Notes under the pieces: generated by a model
The model's database searches: none
Told to the model about the DNA's origin: nothing
What the model saw: the letters and a program-made list of their open reading frames with translations, nothing else
Origin: Voacanga thouarsii
Taxonomy: Eukaryota; Streptophyta; Magnoliopsida; Gentianales; Apocynaceae
DNA: 64,000 bases
Reading direction: 5' to 3'
Assembly: GCA_026120185.1 (NCBI GenBank)
Contig: JANUWF010001161.1
Coordinates: forward strand, 3,172,001-3,236,000
Shown: positions 22,851 to 34,508 of the stretch, one piece after another
Numbering within the stretch: the stretch's first letter is position 1
How the letters are laid out: each line of letters starts with the position of its first letter
Program-made: the position numbers and the translations under genes

Positions 22851-24652
22851 TGTAACACCCCGCTATCTAGGCCCGCCAGGGCCGGGGATGTCACCCCGTC
22901 CAAAGGATAAGGGATCTTTATAACTAGGTCACACAAATAAAATAGCAGAATAAAAATAATATTTTAACTTAAAATTTATTACAACTCAAGATTAAATCCA
23001 AGAATAAATCTACAAATTCCCAAAAAAAACACAAATCCATAAATAAATCATCCACTCTGAACTCCCCCAAAGCAATACATAAAAATAAATGACAGAATTT
23101 TCTTCCAAGGCAGATAACACTAGCTACTCATCCCTACAGCAGGATCGACCTAAAATCATGGTAAAAATGGTGATGAGACAGAAATCTCACTAAGTCCGTG
23201 TATGCTCTGAGTGTCCAGTGGAAATAGTTCGTGTATGCAAAGTATAAAATTCTTTATAAAAAAAATCACTGGCAAGCAATAAACATTAGTTAAAAGCAAG
23301 AGTGGTGTTTTGGCTTTTTCAACCATACATAATCAATAAAATCAACCACTCAAAAAAGTGGTCATGGGTTACCACACGTTGGGCCCCGTAACCGGTCAGA
23401 ATGTCGACACTTTGTGCAGACTGACAAAAAAGATAGGTGATCGGCCAACCGGGCAAGATACTCTTCCTCCTCTATACCCAAACAACAACCGGGTGTCCAT
23501 TTTGGCAAAACACAGTCACTTGACTGAAAAATAAACTGCCAGTTCAGATCGGCACGACCTACTGGACTGACATCTTATCCGGGCAGGACTCACCCCTCAG
23601 GGGTGGCCACCTACTGAGAGACTTACCCTAACCCTTCAAAGACTAGCCCTAGCAGTCCACTCTTATTGAGTACTCAACGTAACATGTCCCACTTGGGAGA
23701 AAATGAACAAAACACAGTTCCACATGAAAATGGCAATTAAAGGTTTACAAAGTCTTTATCAAAATCAGTTTTAGAAAGAGTTTTGAGTTTGAGTAAAACT
23801 GCTTATGGATTTCCAAATAACTTGTTTGACTGAAATATGGAGGAAATCAATCCTCAATTGCTTTTACCGAAATGATTGTCCATGTACTCTACATTTGGCT
23901 TGCCATAATAAACATTTTACATCAATTAGGTTTTATGCAGGAGTTTACCTGATTCTTGCTCACAATAAAAGGTCTCCAACAGCTGACCTAACCCTGCATG
24001 GGCAAATACAAACCATAATCAAACTCAAGCGAAAATTCACTTTCTCAATTTAAAACAACTCGACTCATTACTACCATGATCCTAGTGTCCCAAGCTTTAA
24101 GACCAAACAATAAATAAATAGGTTTATAAGCTAAGCCTAATTTGAAATTTACAATAATTAATGTTTTGGGAAATAAGTACTAATACGTTGAAGGTTTAAA
24201 TCTTGCTAAGCTAAATTAGAGTTTAGGATACTCATATCATGTCTCTCTTAGGACAACATCTCTACCCTACTCCAAAGCATATAAGGCCGAAAATAACAAT
24301 TCCCAAGCAAAAATAAAATTTAATCAAGCTAAAGCTCCTATGATGGAATTTGAACCCAAGACCTCAAGAATTAATTCCATAGCTCTAACCACTAAACCAC
24401 AACAACTATTGTTCTTATTTTCTCTCTAAAAATATTTTCCTATTCAATCCTCAAGCTATCACCCTTTTTTCATCTCAAGCAAAAATTACCATTTTGCCAT
24501 TCTCACTCAATAATCATAATTAAGCCCTCTAGACTATGAAACACAAATTCAATGCACATAAAATCATATAAAATTATATTTAAACATGCAATGAAATATG
24601 ATATGCATCCCAACCCCCTTACTCTAAGGTTGGTTTTGACTGGGGTTTCACA
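22851..24652 (+). mobile_element. R4 element copy 3, internally deleted (1802 bp)
   Basis: TGTAACACCCCG start and TGGGGTTTCACA end with perfect CCTCT duplications (22846-22850 and 24653-24657). The first part parallels 10545 to about 11905 of copy 2 and the last parallels about 14400-14829, so roughly 2.5 kb of the middle is missing, including the microsatellites and the hairpin. The join is near 24230. Confidence 0.88.
24341..24406 (-). other. tRNA-like segment in R4 copy 3
   Basis: The clearest copy: on the minus strand TGGTTTAGTGG fits the A-box pattern TRGYNNARNNG and GGTTCAAATTCC is close to a B box, about 43 bases apart, preceded by GTTGTTG. No complete cloverleaf can be drawn with confidence. 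Confidence 0.6.
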
Positions 24653-25020
24653 CCTCTGCCCTGGCCGGCACCGCCTATGTTCTGTTTTGCGACATTTTTT
24701 CCTTGTTTTACCCCTAAAATCTAAAATAATGAACAAAATACCTTTCCAATGGTAAAATCTCAAATATGAAGGAATATAAATAGTTATTGAACAGAATGCA
24801 TCACAAAATAGCCTTAAATAACTAAGAAAAATATGACTAATTTAGGCCCTATCATCTATACCTTATTGTGAATAATGACCCAACATATAGACCACTACTT
24901 GTCATACTTGGACCTCTAAATGTGCAATAATAAAATAAACTAACTAAATTTAATGAATAAATATTTTATTACAATATGTTTATATAGAATACATAGTCTT
25001 TTAGGGTATACATTCTAAAA

Positions 25021-25031
25021 TCTCCTACTTG
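25021..25031 (-). other. Copia-2b polypurine tract
   Basis: On the minus strand CAAGTAGGAGA lies directly before the 3' LTR. Plus-strand DNA synthesis would have been primed here. Copia-1c has the equivalent AAGTGGGAGTT at 60948-60958. Confidence 0.75.
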
Positions 25032-26560
25032 CACTACAAAGACTAAGAAAGTCTATAAGTGCCTACCCTTATGACATCTAAGTGTCTACGAAACATCTTT
25101 TCTATCAAAGGCTTGGTAAAGGGATCTACCGGATTGTTAATAAAGAAAATCTGATCAACCATTATCTCCCCTTTCTAGATGAACTCTCGGATAAGGTAAT
25201 ACTTCCTCTCTATGTGCTTATTCTTCCTATGGCTTCGAGGTTCCTTGCACTGTGACACCGCTCCAGAGTTGTCACAATAAATGGTGACAAGCCTATTCAT
25301 GTGTGGTACTACTCCAAGTTCTATAAGGAACTTCCGAAGCCACATAGCTTCTTTAGAAGCTTCTGAAGCAAGAACATACTCAGTTTCTTTGGTAGAATCA
25401 CCAATACAAGATTGCTTGATACTTATCCATGAAATAACTTCTCCAGACAAAGTAAAGACATATCAACTAGTGGATTTTCTTTCATCTTTATCCGTCTAGA
25501 AGTCTGAGTCTGTGTAACCAGTAGGAACCAAATCATTAACACGATACACAAGCTTATAATCTCCCATTTCATTGAGATATTTGAGTATATGATTTATGAC
25601 TTCCAGTGGGCTTCCTCCTGCGTTTGACTGATAGCTACTAACCATACTCACTGCAAAGCAAATATCTAGCCTATTACAAAGCATAGCATACATAAGACTT
25701 CCCACAGCCAAAGCAAAAGGAATCCTACTCATTTTCTACTTGTCTTCCTGTATCTGAGGACACTGCTAGGAAGATAAAGATAATCTATGTCTAAAGGCTA
25801 TGATAGCCTTTTTACATTGATCCATGTTATACTTGACCAATATTTTGTCAATATAAGTAGACTGGCATAAGCCTAATGTTTTTTGCTTCCTATCTCTAAG
25901 AAGCTTAATGTCTAGAATGTAGCTAGCTTCTCCCAAGTCTTTCATGCTAAACTGACTAGATAGCCAAACCTTATCGATGATAATATCCCTACATGATTTT
26001 CAATGAGTAGAATGTCATCCACATAAAGTACCAAGAAAGTCATTTTGCCACTATCTGATTTTCTATACACACATAGTTTATCCACATTTTCAATGAAACT
26101 CTAAGATTTCACGGTTTCATCAAAACGTTTGTTTCATGCTCATGACACTTTCTTAAGTCCTCTTAAGCTTATAGACTATTTGTTCTTGACCTCTAGAAAC
26201 AAAACCTTTTGGTTGGAACATATAGATGTCTTCGCTAAGATAGCCATTTAAAAAGGCCATCTTGATATCCATTTGTCATATCTCGCAGTCATAATGATAT
26301 GCAATGGCTAAAAGAATTTGGATAGATTTAAGCACGGCTATTGGTGAAAAAGGTTTCCTCCTAATTGATCCATTCTTTCTGAGTATAACATTTAGCAACC
26401 AACCTTGCTTTATATGTTTCAACCTTTCCATCCACACCTATTTTCCTCTTGTATATCCACTTACAACCAATGGGTTTTATCCCATCAGGAGCAATAACAA
26501 GATATCAGACCTGATTAAGGCACATAGACTCAATCTCAACATTCATAGGTAACTACCATT
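25032..26560 (-). pseudogene. Copia-2b reverse transcriptase/RNase H
   Basis: RT is broken by frame changes, but the catalytic YVDD is clear at about 26009-26021 in TFLVLYVDDILLI. RNase H is well preserved in one frame: GYTDSDF, a TAG at 25496 where CAG (Gln) is expected, then SWISIKQSCIGDSTKETEYV, IYCDNSGAVSQCKEP, HIERKYYLIREFI and DPFTKPL. These hold the four acidic positions (D, E, D, D) expected of RNase H, which removes the RNA template after copying. The stop and the upstream frameshifts make it inactive. Confidence 0.85.
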
Positions 26561-26990
26561 TATCTGCATCAGCATCAATAATGACCTTCTCGTATCTAGT
26601 GAGATCTTGTACTTGATGATCCTAGACTAGATTATAGATCTACGCGGTCCACCGTTCTGGAACTTTTGTGATCGTCCTACTATGATGAGGCTCATATTGT
26701 ATAGGAACATCTGGTTATGTTTCTCTTAGTTCCTTGATCGTGGTGTTAAAAGTACCTAAAATTGAATCAATGACGAACTTCTTTTCTAACTGTATTTTGC
26801 TTGAACTCGTGGTGGATGTAATTTATTCATCCTATAAGTATCTATTATTAGTACAAATAAGTACTTTATGCTCTTGAGGATGATAGAAATATCCACCCCT
26901 TGTTCCTTTTGGATGCCTAACAAAGTAGCATAACTTTGATCTTAGTTCTAGCTTACTTCCTTTTGTCAACTCATCAGCTGGACAACCCCA
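26561..26990 (-). pseudogene. Copia-2b integrase-RT connector
   Basis: The first part is open and fused to the integrase end (PKGTRGGYFYHPQEHKVLI at about 26840-26900). The rest is decayed, with no long frame. It parallels 17641-18136 of Copia-2a. Confidence 0.65.
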
Positions 26991-27540
26991 TATCTCGAGA
27001 TAATTCAGACTGGGCTTTCGTCTAGTCCACATCTCATAGGGCATCCTAGGTACTGATTTGAAAGGTACCACGTTCAAAATATACGACATTGTATCTAAGA
27101 TGTACCCCCAAAAAGAAATAGGAAGAGAAGCATGACTTATCATACTTCTAACTATTTCTATCAAAGTTCTATTTCTTCTCTCAGCTACTCCATCATGTAG
27201 GGGAGTCCTAAGTGCAATTAACTGAGATACTATACCGTAATGTACCAAGTAATCCGTAAACTCACCGAGGGGGTACTCTCCACCATGATCCGATCTCAAT
27301 GTTGTAATTAGTTTACAAGTTCAAGGCTTCACTTTAGCCTTAAACTCCTTGAATTTATCAAAACCATTAAACTTGCACCTCATCATATCAATGTGAAAGT
27401 GATGAAGTATTTATAGCCTCCTCTAGCTAGTGTAGTCATCGGACCACAAACATCCGAATGAACCAGTGCTAGTATTTCCATAGCTCTATCCTCCTTTTTG
27501 GTAAATGACTTTTTGGTCATTTTACTTTTAATGCAAGATT
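26991..27540 (-). pseudogene. Copia-2b integrase core
   Basis: The open piece from 27299 starts MRSDHGGEYPLGEF with the second catalytic Asp intact, keeps the catalytic Glu in GVAERRNRTLIEIV, and continues through FWGYILDTMSYILN and WTRRKPSLNYLEIWGC. The segment before it (27300-27540) corresponds to the first-Asp region of Copia-2a but is broken by frame changes. Compared with 2a this copy keeps the Asp that 2a has turned into Asn. Confidence 0.83.
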
Positions 27541-28075
27541 CATATTGAGGCCATTATTCTAGTCGCAATGAACCTAAAGGCCCATAATAGATTAGCCTCC
27601 GAATTTGATTGGGATTTATATGTCCCAATCTAAGATGCCACAAATACGAGTCATTAGATATGCCCTCTCTTTTTATTGTTAGGTTCACTTTGAATATTAT
27701 TTACTTGATTTCAAATAGGATGTATATAAAAATGATTCTCATACATGTTTCCTGAACAAATTAAATTATCTTCTCTACTGATGGAGACACCAGAATAGAG
27801 AGAAACAGAATATCCATGATTCATCAATTTGGATATTGAAACGAAATTTTGTTTCAAAAAATAAACATATAAAATATCATTTAAAAATAACTTCCTATTA
27901 CAATAAAAAATAAACTTAAGATCTCCCACTATTTCAGTTCGTATTCTTGCTCCATTGCCTACTAGAAGTTCATGCTCGCCCATACTGAGTCTCTTTGTCC
28001 TTCTGAACCCTTGAAATAAGTTACAGATATGGTCAGTAGCTCCCGAATTAACTATCCAAGAGGATGTTAATCAAA
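27541..28075 (-). pseudogene. Copia-2b protease and pre-integrase region
   Basis: The protease active site reads WIVNSGATDHICN: the catalytic Asp of DSG is Asn. The following frame (27711-27983) carries MGEHELLVGNGARIRTEIVG, FLKQNFVSISKLMNHGYSV and NMYENHFYIHP, leading into the decayed zinc-finger region. The protease would not process Gag-Pol. Confidence 0.82.
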
Positions 28076-28775
28076 CCATAAAAATAAACTCTAGGTATAG
28101 AGCAATACCTAAAGTAGACTTGGCTAAGAAGTCCAGACAATTTTTCTTCCAATGCCCTTTCTTGCCACACTGGAAACATATGCTTTTGGGCTTCCCGTTG
28201 GGCTTGTCCTACCCAGATACTTTAGGCTAGGCCCCTACATTATTCTGGACCTTCTTCTTTTTCAATTTCTTAGGCTTTACCTTAATTCCAGAAGAAGAGG
28301 CAAAACGAGAGACCAAAACCTTTGACATGGGCTTCATGATCTTTTCTGCCACCTAGAGCTCTTTCATAAGCTCCATAAGATTCATATTCAACTTGTTCAT
28401 GTTGTAGTTCAACTTAAACTGAGAATATGAGTCAGGCAGAATTTCAAGAACCATTTCAATTTGGCTCTTGGGATCTATCGTTGCGCCTAGGACTTCGACC
28501 TCCTAAAAGTAAGCAATCATCTTGAGCAGATGCTCTCGATCGATGCCCACTCAACCATCCAAGTATTCATGATTCCTCTAAGAGCTTCCTGCCTTGCGGG
28601 TAGTCTCTTTTCTGCAAACATGGTATTCAATGAAAAATCAATATCATACGCAGTGGCCATGTTCTTATGCTTAGATTGGAGCACACTGGACATAGAAGCC
28701 AACATGTAGCATTTAGCCATCTTATCGGCTTTCTTCCATGCCTTCTCAGCCTCTCAATCCTGATTAGTAGATTAT
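28076..28775 (-). pseudogene. Copia-2b gag, main part
   Basis: Contains an intact CX2CX4HX4C knuckle (CFQCGKKGHWKKNC, about 28136-28180), a Lys-rich stretch, the NYNMNKLNMNL region, and the piece MAKCYMLASMSSVLQSKHKNMATAYDI (28517-28720). At 28775 gag is interrupted by S copy 2 and resumes at 30816. The knuckle would bind element RNA. Stops and small shifts separate the pieces. Confidence 0.82.
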
Positions 28776-30810
28776 TATTGTGTTTAGATTTAGGTATAAA
28801 ATATCATATAAAAATAAGTGCATTCCCAATCAAGTTTAAATTAAAACGTTAACATTAAATTACACATACGAGCAAGCTTACTCATCATTAAGCATAGTAT
28901 ACGGTTTAAAACGACTGTTAATCCTCAAGGAATAAGTATGCATTAATTCCTTTTCTTTCATTGTTTAACTGACTCAAAAAATAAAAAAGAATAAAAAGGA
29001 AAATAAAATAAAATAAAAGAATATATACATGTCGAGGATGGAGAATTATGTAACTCAAACCATTATTTTGACAAACATGATTTTAAAGTACCCGATTATT
29101 ATCATAACTAATTATTCTCTTAGCATCATGAAGGATTAAGATAGACCCCCTTCTTTGTTCAATCCATGAAATCACTATCTTCTAAACAAATTAGCATCAC
29201 ATGGTCTGTCTTAACTAATTCACCCAAAAGATGTATTAAACACAATCATTGATTAAATTTTCATGGTCTGGCAAACTTAAAACATGAAACTAACTAATGA
29301 ATCCACAATCTAGCAGACACCAATTAGTCTTTAATTATCTAGTTCTTAGCAATTAACCCCTTTGGTCAAGAAAGTTAAGAGACAATAAATATGAAATTAA
29401 TGAATTAAGACCACCATCAATCCCTTTGGTCAAGCAAGTTAATGGAAAGAAACAACCAACTAATCTCGTAATGAGCATAAGTAATTAAATACCAAGAATA
29501 ATAATCAATTAATCAAAAGATCAAAGTAACTCTAAAAATCATAAACATCTAAAACAATGTTAAATTACAATAAACAATTAATACATCATTGTTCAAGAAA
29601 AAGAAAACAAAGGAAAGAGATAAATACTCATAGACAAGCCTTTCAATTTCCAATGAAAACTCCTCCAAGAATCAATGCTTCTTGAATTATTTCTCTCGAG
29701 AAAATATTGCTGATGCACTCTAAAATATATCTAAGTCTCTACATTGTGCACCTCCTCTTTTCTAAGCTAAATAGCCTTTATTCATAAGCTTACAAAGTTC
29801 CTAAAAGAATCCTAAGTAAGGAAGAAGTAATTACTAAAAATCCAAAACCAAAAAGGATTAGTAAATAAAAGTCTAAAATAAAAATCTAAATAAAACTAAG
29901 GAGTCCGCCGCCTCTGAATTGCGAAATTGGGCTTTGAGAATTCTTTTTTTGTCGTTTTGTGCTGAAGCACAATTCTTGTTGAATTGAAATTGTGGAATTT
30001 GGCTTCCAATTTGAGCTATTGAAATCTGAAGCTGAATTGCCAAAGCTATTGCATCGACTCAATTGAGCCATGAACTACCCAAGCCATCGATTCCTATCTT
30101 TCTTACATCGACTCAATTGAGGTACAACCAAGGCACCATCAAATTTCCTTTTCTTCTCTTGTTGTCCAAGCCATTACCCAGTTGATTTTCACTTGCTGTT
30201 GAGCTATCACTGAGCTGAATTCCATCTTCTTGAGCACTGCACGGAGCTACTTCTTCTTCTTGCTATCGGCTTCTCCAAGCTGCAATTCGAGCCACACTTT
30301 CCTTATTGCAATCGGCTCATCTAAGCCACCGAAGACCTCTGCCTTTTTCTTTTGTTTGTTGAGCCACGCGAAATCGAATTTCTCCTTTTGTCCAGTAGCT
30401 TGTGTTGACTTTTCCTTTGTCCAAGACCCACCTATATCTTTTTCCTTCTTTTGTTCTTTGTTCTTCTTTTCTGTGTTGTCCGTGTTTGAGCCGAGACCAA
30501 TCCATTTAAGCCAAGTGTTTCCTTTTACATTCCAATTTCAATTGCAATTGCTTCCTCTGTTCCTTTGTGCTTTTCTTTATTATGCCAGTACAAGACTGGC
30601 GCCGGCTCTACCTTCTTGGCCTGGTGCTTGGTCTGTGCTAGAAAATTACAAATTAGCTCCAAATTTTACCTATTTTTGTATAAAATTATAGAAAAGCATT
30701 TTTATAAGGGAAATATTAAATAGGAAGGAATATGACTAGTTATGGTATTAAAAGTGTCTCAATTTAGCCTCGAATAACTAGGGAAATAATGATGACTTTA
30801 CCCCCTATCA
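28776..30810 (+). mobile_element. S element copy 2 (solo-LTR-like, 2035 bp)
   Basis: Begins TATTGTGTTTAG (a decayed TGATGCGTATTT) and ends CCCCCTATCA, flanked by ATTAT (28771-28775 and 30811-30815). The first kilobase follows S copy 1 closely. The second half holds a Cys- and pyrimidine-rich stretch (about 30130-30640) with a chance 153-codon open frame that resembles no family I know. It splits Copia-2b gag. Confidence 0.8.
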
Positions 30811-30815
30811 ATTAT

Positions 30816-30964
30816 TCCACAATCTCATGATAGGGATTCATAAGAACATACTTGTACTCCTTGACCGTGAGTATTATGATTAAGTTCTTCTTTCAGTCCA
30901 TATAATTTGGGCTTGTTAACTTATTCTCCTTGAGAATGATTGACAATGGACTAAAACCAGACAT
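30816..30964 (-). pseudogene. Copia-2b gag N-terminal piece
   Basis: Start codon at 30964-30962 on the minus strand. The reading is MSGFSPLSIILKENKLTSP, then NYMD, a TGA where a Trp codon is expected, then KKNLIIILTVKEYKYVL. This is the usual N-terminal gag region of copia elements (N-Y-x-x-W). It continues into 28775 once S copy 2 is removed. It is too short and too broken to appear as a long open frame. Confidence 0.8.
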
Positions 30965-32720
30965 TTTTGAAATATTACAAAAAACATTCATTTAGTTTGT
31001 AAGAAATAAAAATGCACATTCTTTATATTATTTCTTTGATAATAGATAACTATTAAAACCATTATCAATAATATAAATAGTTTAACTCTTAGAAAGGCTA
31101 ACAAAGCTTCGTAGGATGATTAATAGCATCCTAAGTTAAGTGTATAACCATTACGAATCAAAACCTCCTAAAATAGATAATGTCTAGAAAAAGTTCCACT
31201 GATAAGATGGCCACTATTTCACACCACCTACGGGTAATCTAATGCTAAAAACCTCCAACGTAGATTAGTCTATCCTAGCAAATACCCTAGGCTTTTAATT
31301 TTACTCTTTCATTTGTTCTAGATACTTGTGAAAAACCATTCTATATGGGGTCATGATCAGAATAACACAAGAAAATCCATTATCTCTAATGAGAGTTGTG
31401 ATGGAAGCCATAGGGTTGTTAGAAACCCTCTTCCACTTAATCTTTTATTGCAAATAGAGTTTTAAGCCCAAATGCATTTTCTATATTCTTATGATTTCAT
31501 TAACTTTAGTAAAAATCTAAAATTCAATATTATTCTCTATGTTAAGGATTAAACCCTTTGAGAGAATAAACTATGAATTTATTTTACAATTCTAAGTTAA
31601 TAACCAAATAAAACTTTATCAAATAACTGTAAGTTTAACATTATTCTCTATGTCAAGGATTATATCCTTTAAGAGAATAAACCATGAACTCTTTTATTTT
31701 TAAAGTTTCTTATATTAAAATGTTTTATCAAAACCTGTCCTACCTAGTAAGACTTTGGTTTCACAAGAACTTGTGTATTTGATCACAAAAATGAAATAAG
31801 CATGATACCAAAAGTAAACTTTTTCATGCTCAAACTATTCAATTTTCATATGTGATCAAATAATGGATTAAACATCATGAATTAAAAATTATTGATCTTA
31901 TTTAATCCTAAGGTGGTTCCATCCTTCACAATTTATTTTAATGCATATTATTCATCCATAGATAAATAAAACTATTGCAGAAAGTTAACCTCATACAATG
32001 CTTTCAAAACATGATTACATCAAGGAAAATTAATGAACAAAACTTCTGCAGCTGCTCATCTATTTCTTGGACAACTGGCGAAATTGTACCCTATTTTGCT
32101 CTGCATTTTGGACCCGTTTTGCCATTCCCAAGTGAACCCAGCACCGACTCTTTCTCCCTCACCTGGCGCTAGCTACACTCTGAGTTCGCCAGCTTTTGCT
32201 ACCCGAGAGGAGCCGGCGACAGGTCTAACTCCAGCACCCAGCTGCAGCTGCACTCTGGAGTCGCTAACTGCTGGAAAAAATTGAGTTTCTACATGGAAAA
32301 ATTCTGCACAAAGTCACCACCAAAATGCCGAAAATCCAGCCACAAAACTACCTTGAACTTTCTAGCTTTACAGCCACATTTTGCACCTCAAAAATCCAGC
32401 AATCACATTCTTCCCGTCCCCAAAGTTTAAGATTATAAGATATAAACTAATGAAAAAAACAAGCATAAAGAACATGCCTTTACAAGTGCCTATGCCTCTA
32501 ACCATGAGATGTACATCGTATCTACTTAAAACCAGGAAAAACAATGGGGAAAAATCCCGAAATACATGATCCTATGCCTCAACCGCTAGGCATACATGAA
32601 ATCTAGAAACCAACATATGAGGGATCACGTATAATCACAAAATATTCATTTTTAAACAGTAAAGAAACCATCTTTTCCAATTTTAACCCTAGTACATGCT
32701 CCAAGAAGAAAACTACCACT
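30965..32720 (-). other. Copia-2b 5' leader
   Basis: 1.75 kb of non-coding leader between the 5' LTR and gag. It contains an imperfect direct repeat of about 112 bp spacing: TTATTCTCTATGT.AAGGATT at about 31530 and 31641. At its LTR end the minus strand reads AG then TGGTAG, which starts like a primer site but does not match the tRNA-iMet type further. Short open frames at 31975-32284 and 32381-32569 look incidental. Confidence 0.7.
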
Positions 32721-34503
32721 TGAAGGATCATGGAAAAGCCATCAAGGAAAAACACAGGCAAAAAGTTTCAACTTTTTCACGCCACATCTAAAAGAGAATA
32801 CTTACTTTTTTTTGCTAGTAGCAGATTAACCAAAGTGGGGACAGGTTGCACTGGAACTTCATGCGTTGGAAGGGGAGAAGAGAATGCAGGCTGTTCAACA
32901 GGAATTCCCGCCAACTTTCTACTCCTATGCATCAAACGTCTCCAAGCTTCTTCTCTTCACCTTCTAGAGTATAACTCTACCTTCCTTTTGGTGTTAGCTT
33001 GGTGTGAGTGCCTTCTTGGATAATCATAAAACCCTTCAAGAGAGTAGAGCAAGAAGAGCCGAAAGAACCACAAAGGGAGAGATGAGATCGCATACATGAG
33101 AGATAATAAAACATTGTTTTTCTTCTCTACACCATATTTTTGGCCAGCCTAGGGCTTCCATAAGCCTTAATGGCCAAAAACAATCAAGCCATAATAGGCT
33201 AGGTGTTGTGCTAAAATATTAATCTAAGACTAGCCGAATCCTCTTAATTAATTAATTATCTTTTCTGAGCCTCATTAAATACCCAAAACTGATTAATTAA
33301 TTATAATTAGACACTTAATATATGTCAACATATATCAGCCCAATTAATTAATTTATTCAAGCCCAATTCTCTTAACTAATTAATTATCTTTTCAGGGCCT
33401 TATTAAAGCATAAGACTAATTAATTAATTTTAATTTGACTTTTAGAATAAATTTTATTCTCTTCCAAATAATTATTCATTAAGCCCAGATTGTGTCTGAA
33501 TAATACAAAGGTAACTTGAGCTACTCCGGGACAAAGAGATATATTATTCATGGCTACTAAAATAAAATGCCCTTAATATTAAACAATCGCATTTTATTAT
33601 TTTAAATATTTTTATTTATCACCATATGAAAATACTGACCCCAAGAATAATATTGCTTAAAATAATGTTTCCGACCTACAGGTAAAATAACAAAAATACC
33701 CTTCTATGTAACACCCATCAATGAAACAATATAAATATACTAACACCTATCTCAAAGACATCTACCATCCTTAGATCTCTAGTCTGATAATCCATGACTC
33801 ACTTAAATGTACTTACTTACCCTTGGAAGCTATGCAAAAGCGCACATTCTAGAGTCACATTCCTAGGGCCCTAGATTATTTAGATTACCCCAGATAATCA
33901 CAATAGGGTGATTTAACCTTACTACGTGAAGCATAGAAACTATTTTGTATGAGTCCATCTTAAATGACTAGAGTAATACACCAAACATACAAGGATATTG
34001 ATCTTATAAAAGAAATCTCACCTAACATACATCAAAGTATAAAACCCTAACTTTGCCACACCACCAACTCACACTCAGCTATGAAGGTATCTATCCATGC
34101 TACAGTAGTAATAGTCTTGTCTCTATAATTAAAGTAATGTAAGAGAGACCACTACTACTGGTCCAATTTCACATATTCTAAATACGCTTATGCCTATGAT
34201 GTGAGTGAACTGCTCACTGATTTATGGTAAACCATTTTTTTTAAAAAAATCATAGCATAATAGTCTTACCCTAATGAAATGCCTATTCACATCAAACGAC
34301 TAAGAACTCCATTTTATTTGTATTATAAGTACACATGGTCTATATCTTAGTGTGAACAATGACCCAACACATAGACCATTAATTGTCATACTTGGACCTT
34401 TAAATGTGAAATAATATAAGAACCAAACTAAATTGAATTAATAAACATTGTATTACAATATGTTCATACAAAATACATAGCAGTTGAAGTTTTCTTTCCA
34501 ACA
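32721..34503 (-). repeat. Copia-2b 5' LTR
   Basis: 1783 bp, TGAAGGATCATGG to CTTTCCAACA in plus sense. It runs parallel to the 3' LTR over its length. The last 30 bp differ more (TTTCCAACA against ATTCTAAAA). The adjacent ATATG at 34504-34508 completes the target duplication. Confidence 0.88.
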
Positions 34504-34508
34504 ATATG

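Larger units (their letters stand above)
21523..24854 (+). mobile_element. S element copy 1 (solo-LTR-like)
   Basis: Starts TGATGCGTATTT and ends GGCCCTATCA, with perfect TCTAT duplications (21518-21522 and 24855-24859). Without the R4 nested in it the unit is about 1.5 kb. No coding sequence was found. A pentameric AAAAT run lies at about 21746-21772. Ends and TSD suggest a solo LTR of a gypsy-type family; the internal part is nowhere in the window. Orientation is given as read and is not independently established. Confidence 0.82.
19897..25020 (-). repeat. Copia-2b 3' LTR, split by S copy 1
   Basis: The LTR is 19897-21522 plus 24860-25020, together 1787 bp, against 1783 bp for the 5' LTR. 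Plus-sense start is TGAAGGATCATGG. The end beside the polypurine tract is ATTCTAAAA, a slightly changed ATTCTAACA. The two LTR parts join in register when S copy 1 is removed (GGTCTAT/ACCTTATTGTG against GGTCTATATCTTAGTGTG at about 34336). Confidence 0.88.
19897..34503 (-). mobile_element. Ty1/copia retrotransposon Copia-2b with both LTRs
   Basis: Both LTRs are present (3' LTR 19897-25020 with an insertion, 5' LTR 32721-34503) and the ends are flanked by identical ATATG (19892-19896 and 34504-34508), which fixes the insertion in the Gyp leader. Minus-strand order: 5' LTR, leader, gag, knuckle, protease, integrase, RT, RNase H, polypurine tract, 3' LTR. Three later insertions are nested: S copy 1 in the 3' LTR, R4 copy 3 in that S, and S copy 2 in gag. 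Without them the element is about 9.2 kb. It has several stops and a mutated protease site. Confidence 0.88.

Noticed and set aside
24341..24406. Possible functional tRNA gene
   Set aside because: A and B boxes are present, but the acceptor and anticodon stems do not pair convincingly and no clear anticodon loop can be placed; kept only as tRNA-like.
30230..30691. 153-codon plus-strand frame rich in Ser, Phe and Cys
   Set aside because: It lies in a pyrimidine-rich part of an S solo-LTR-like unit, where stop codons are rare by composition. No domain is recognised and S copy 1 does not keep it.
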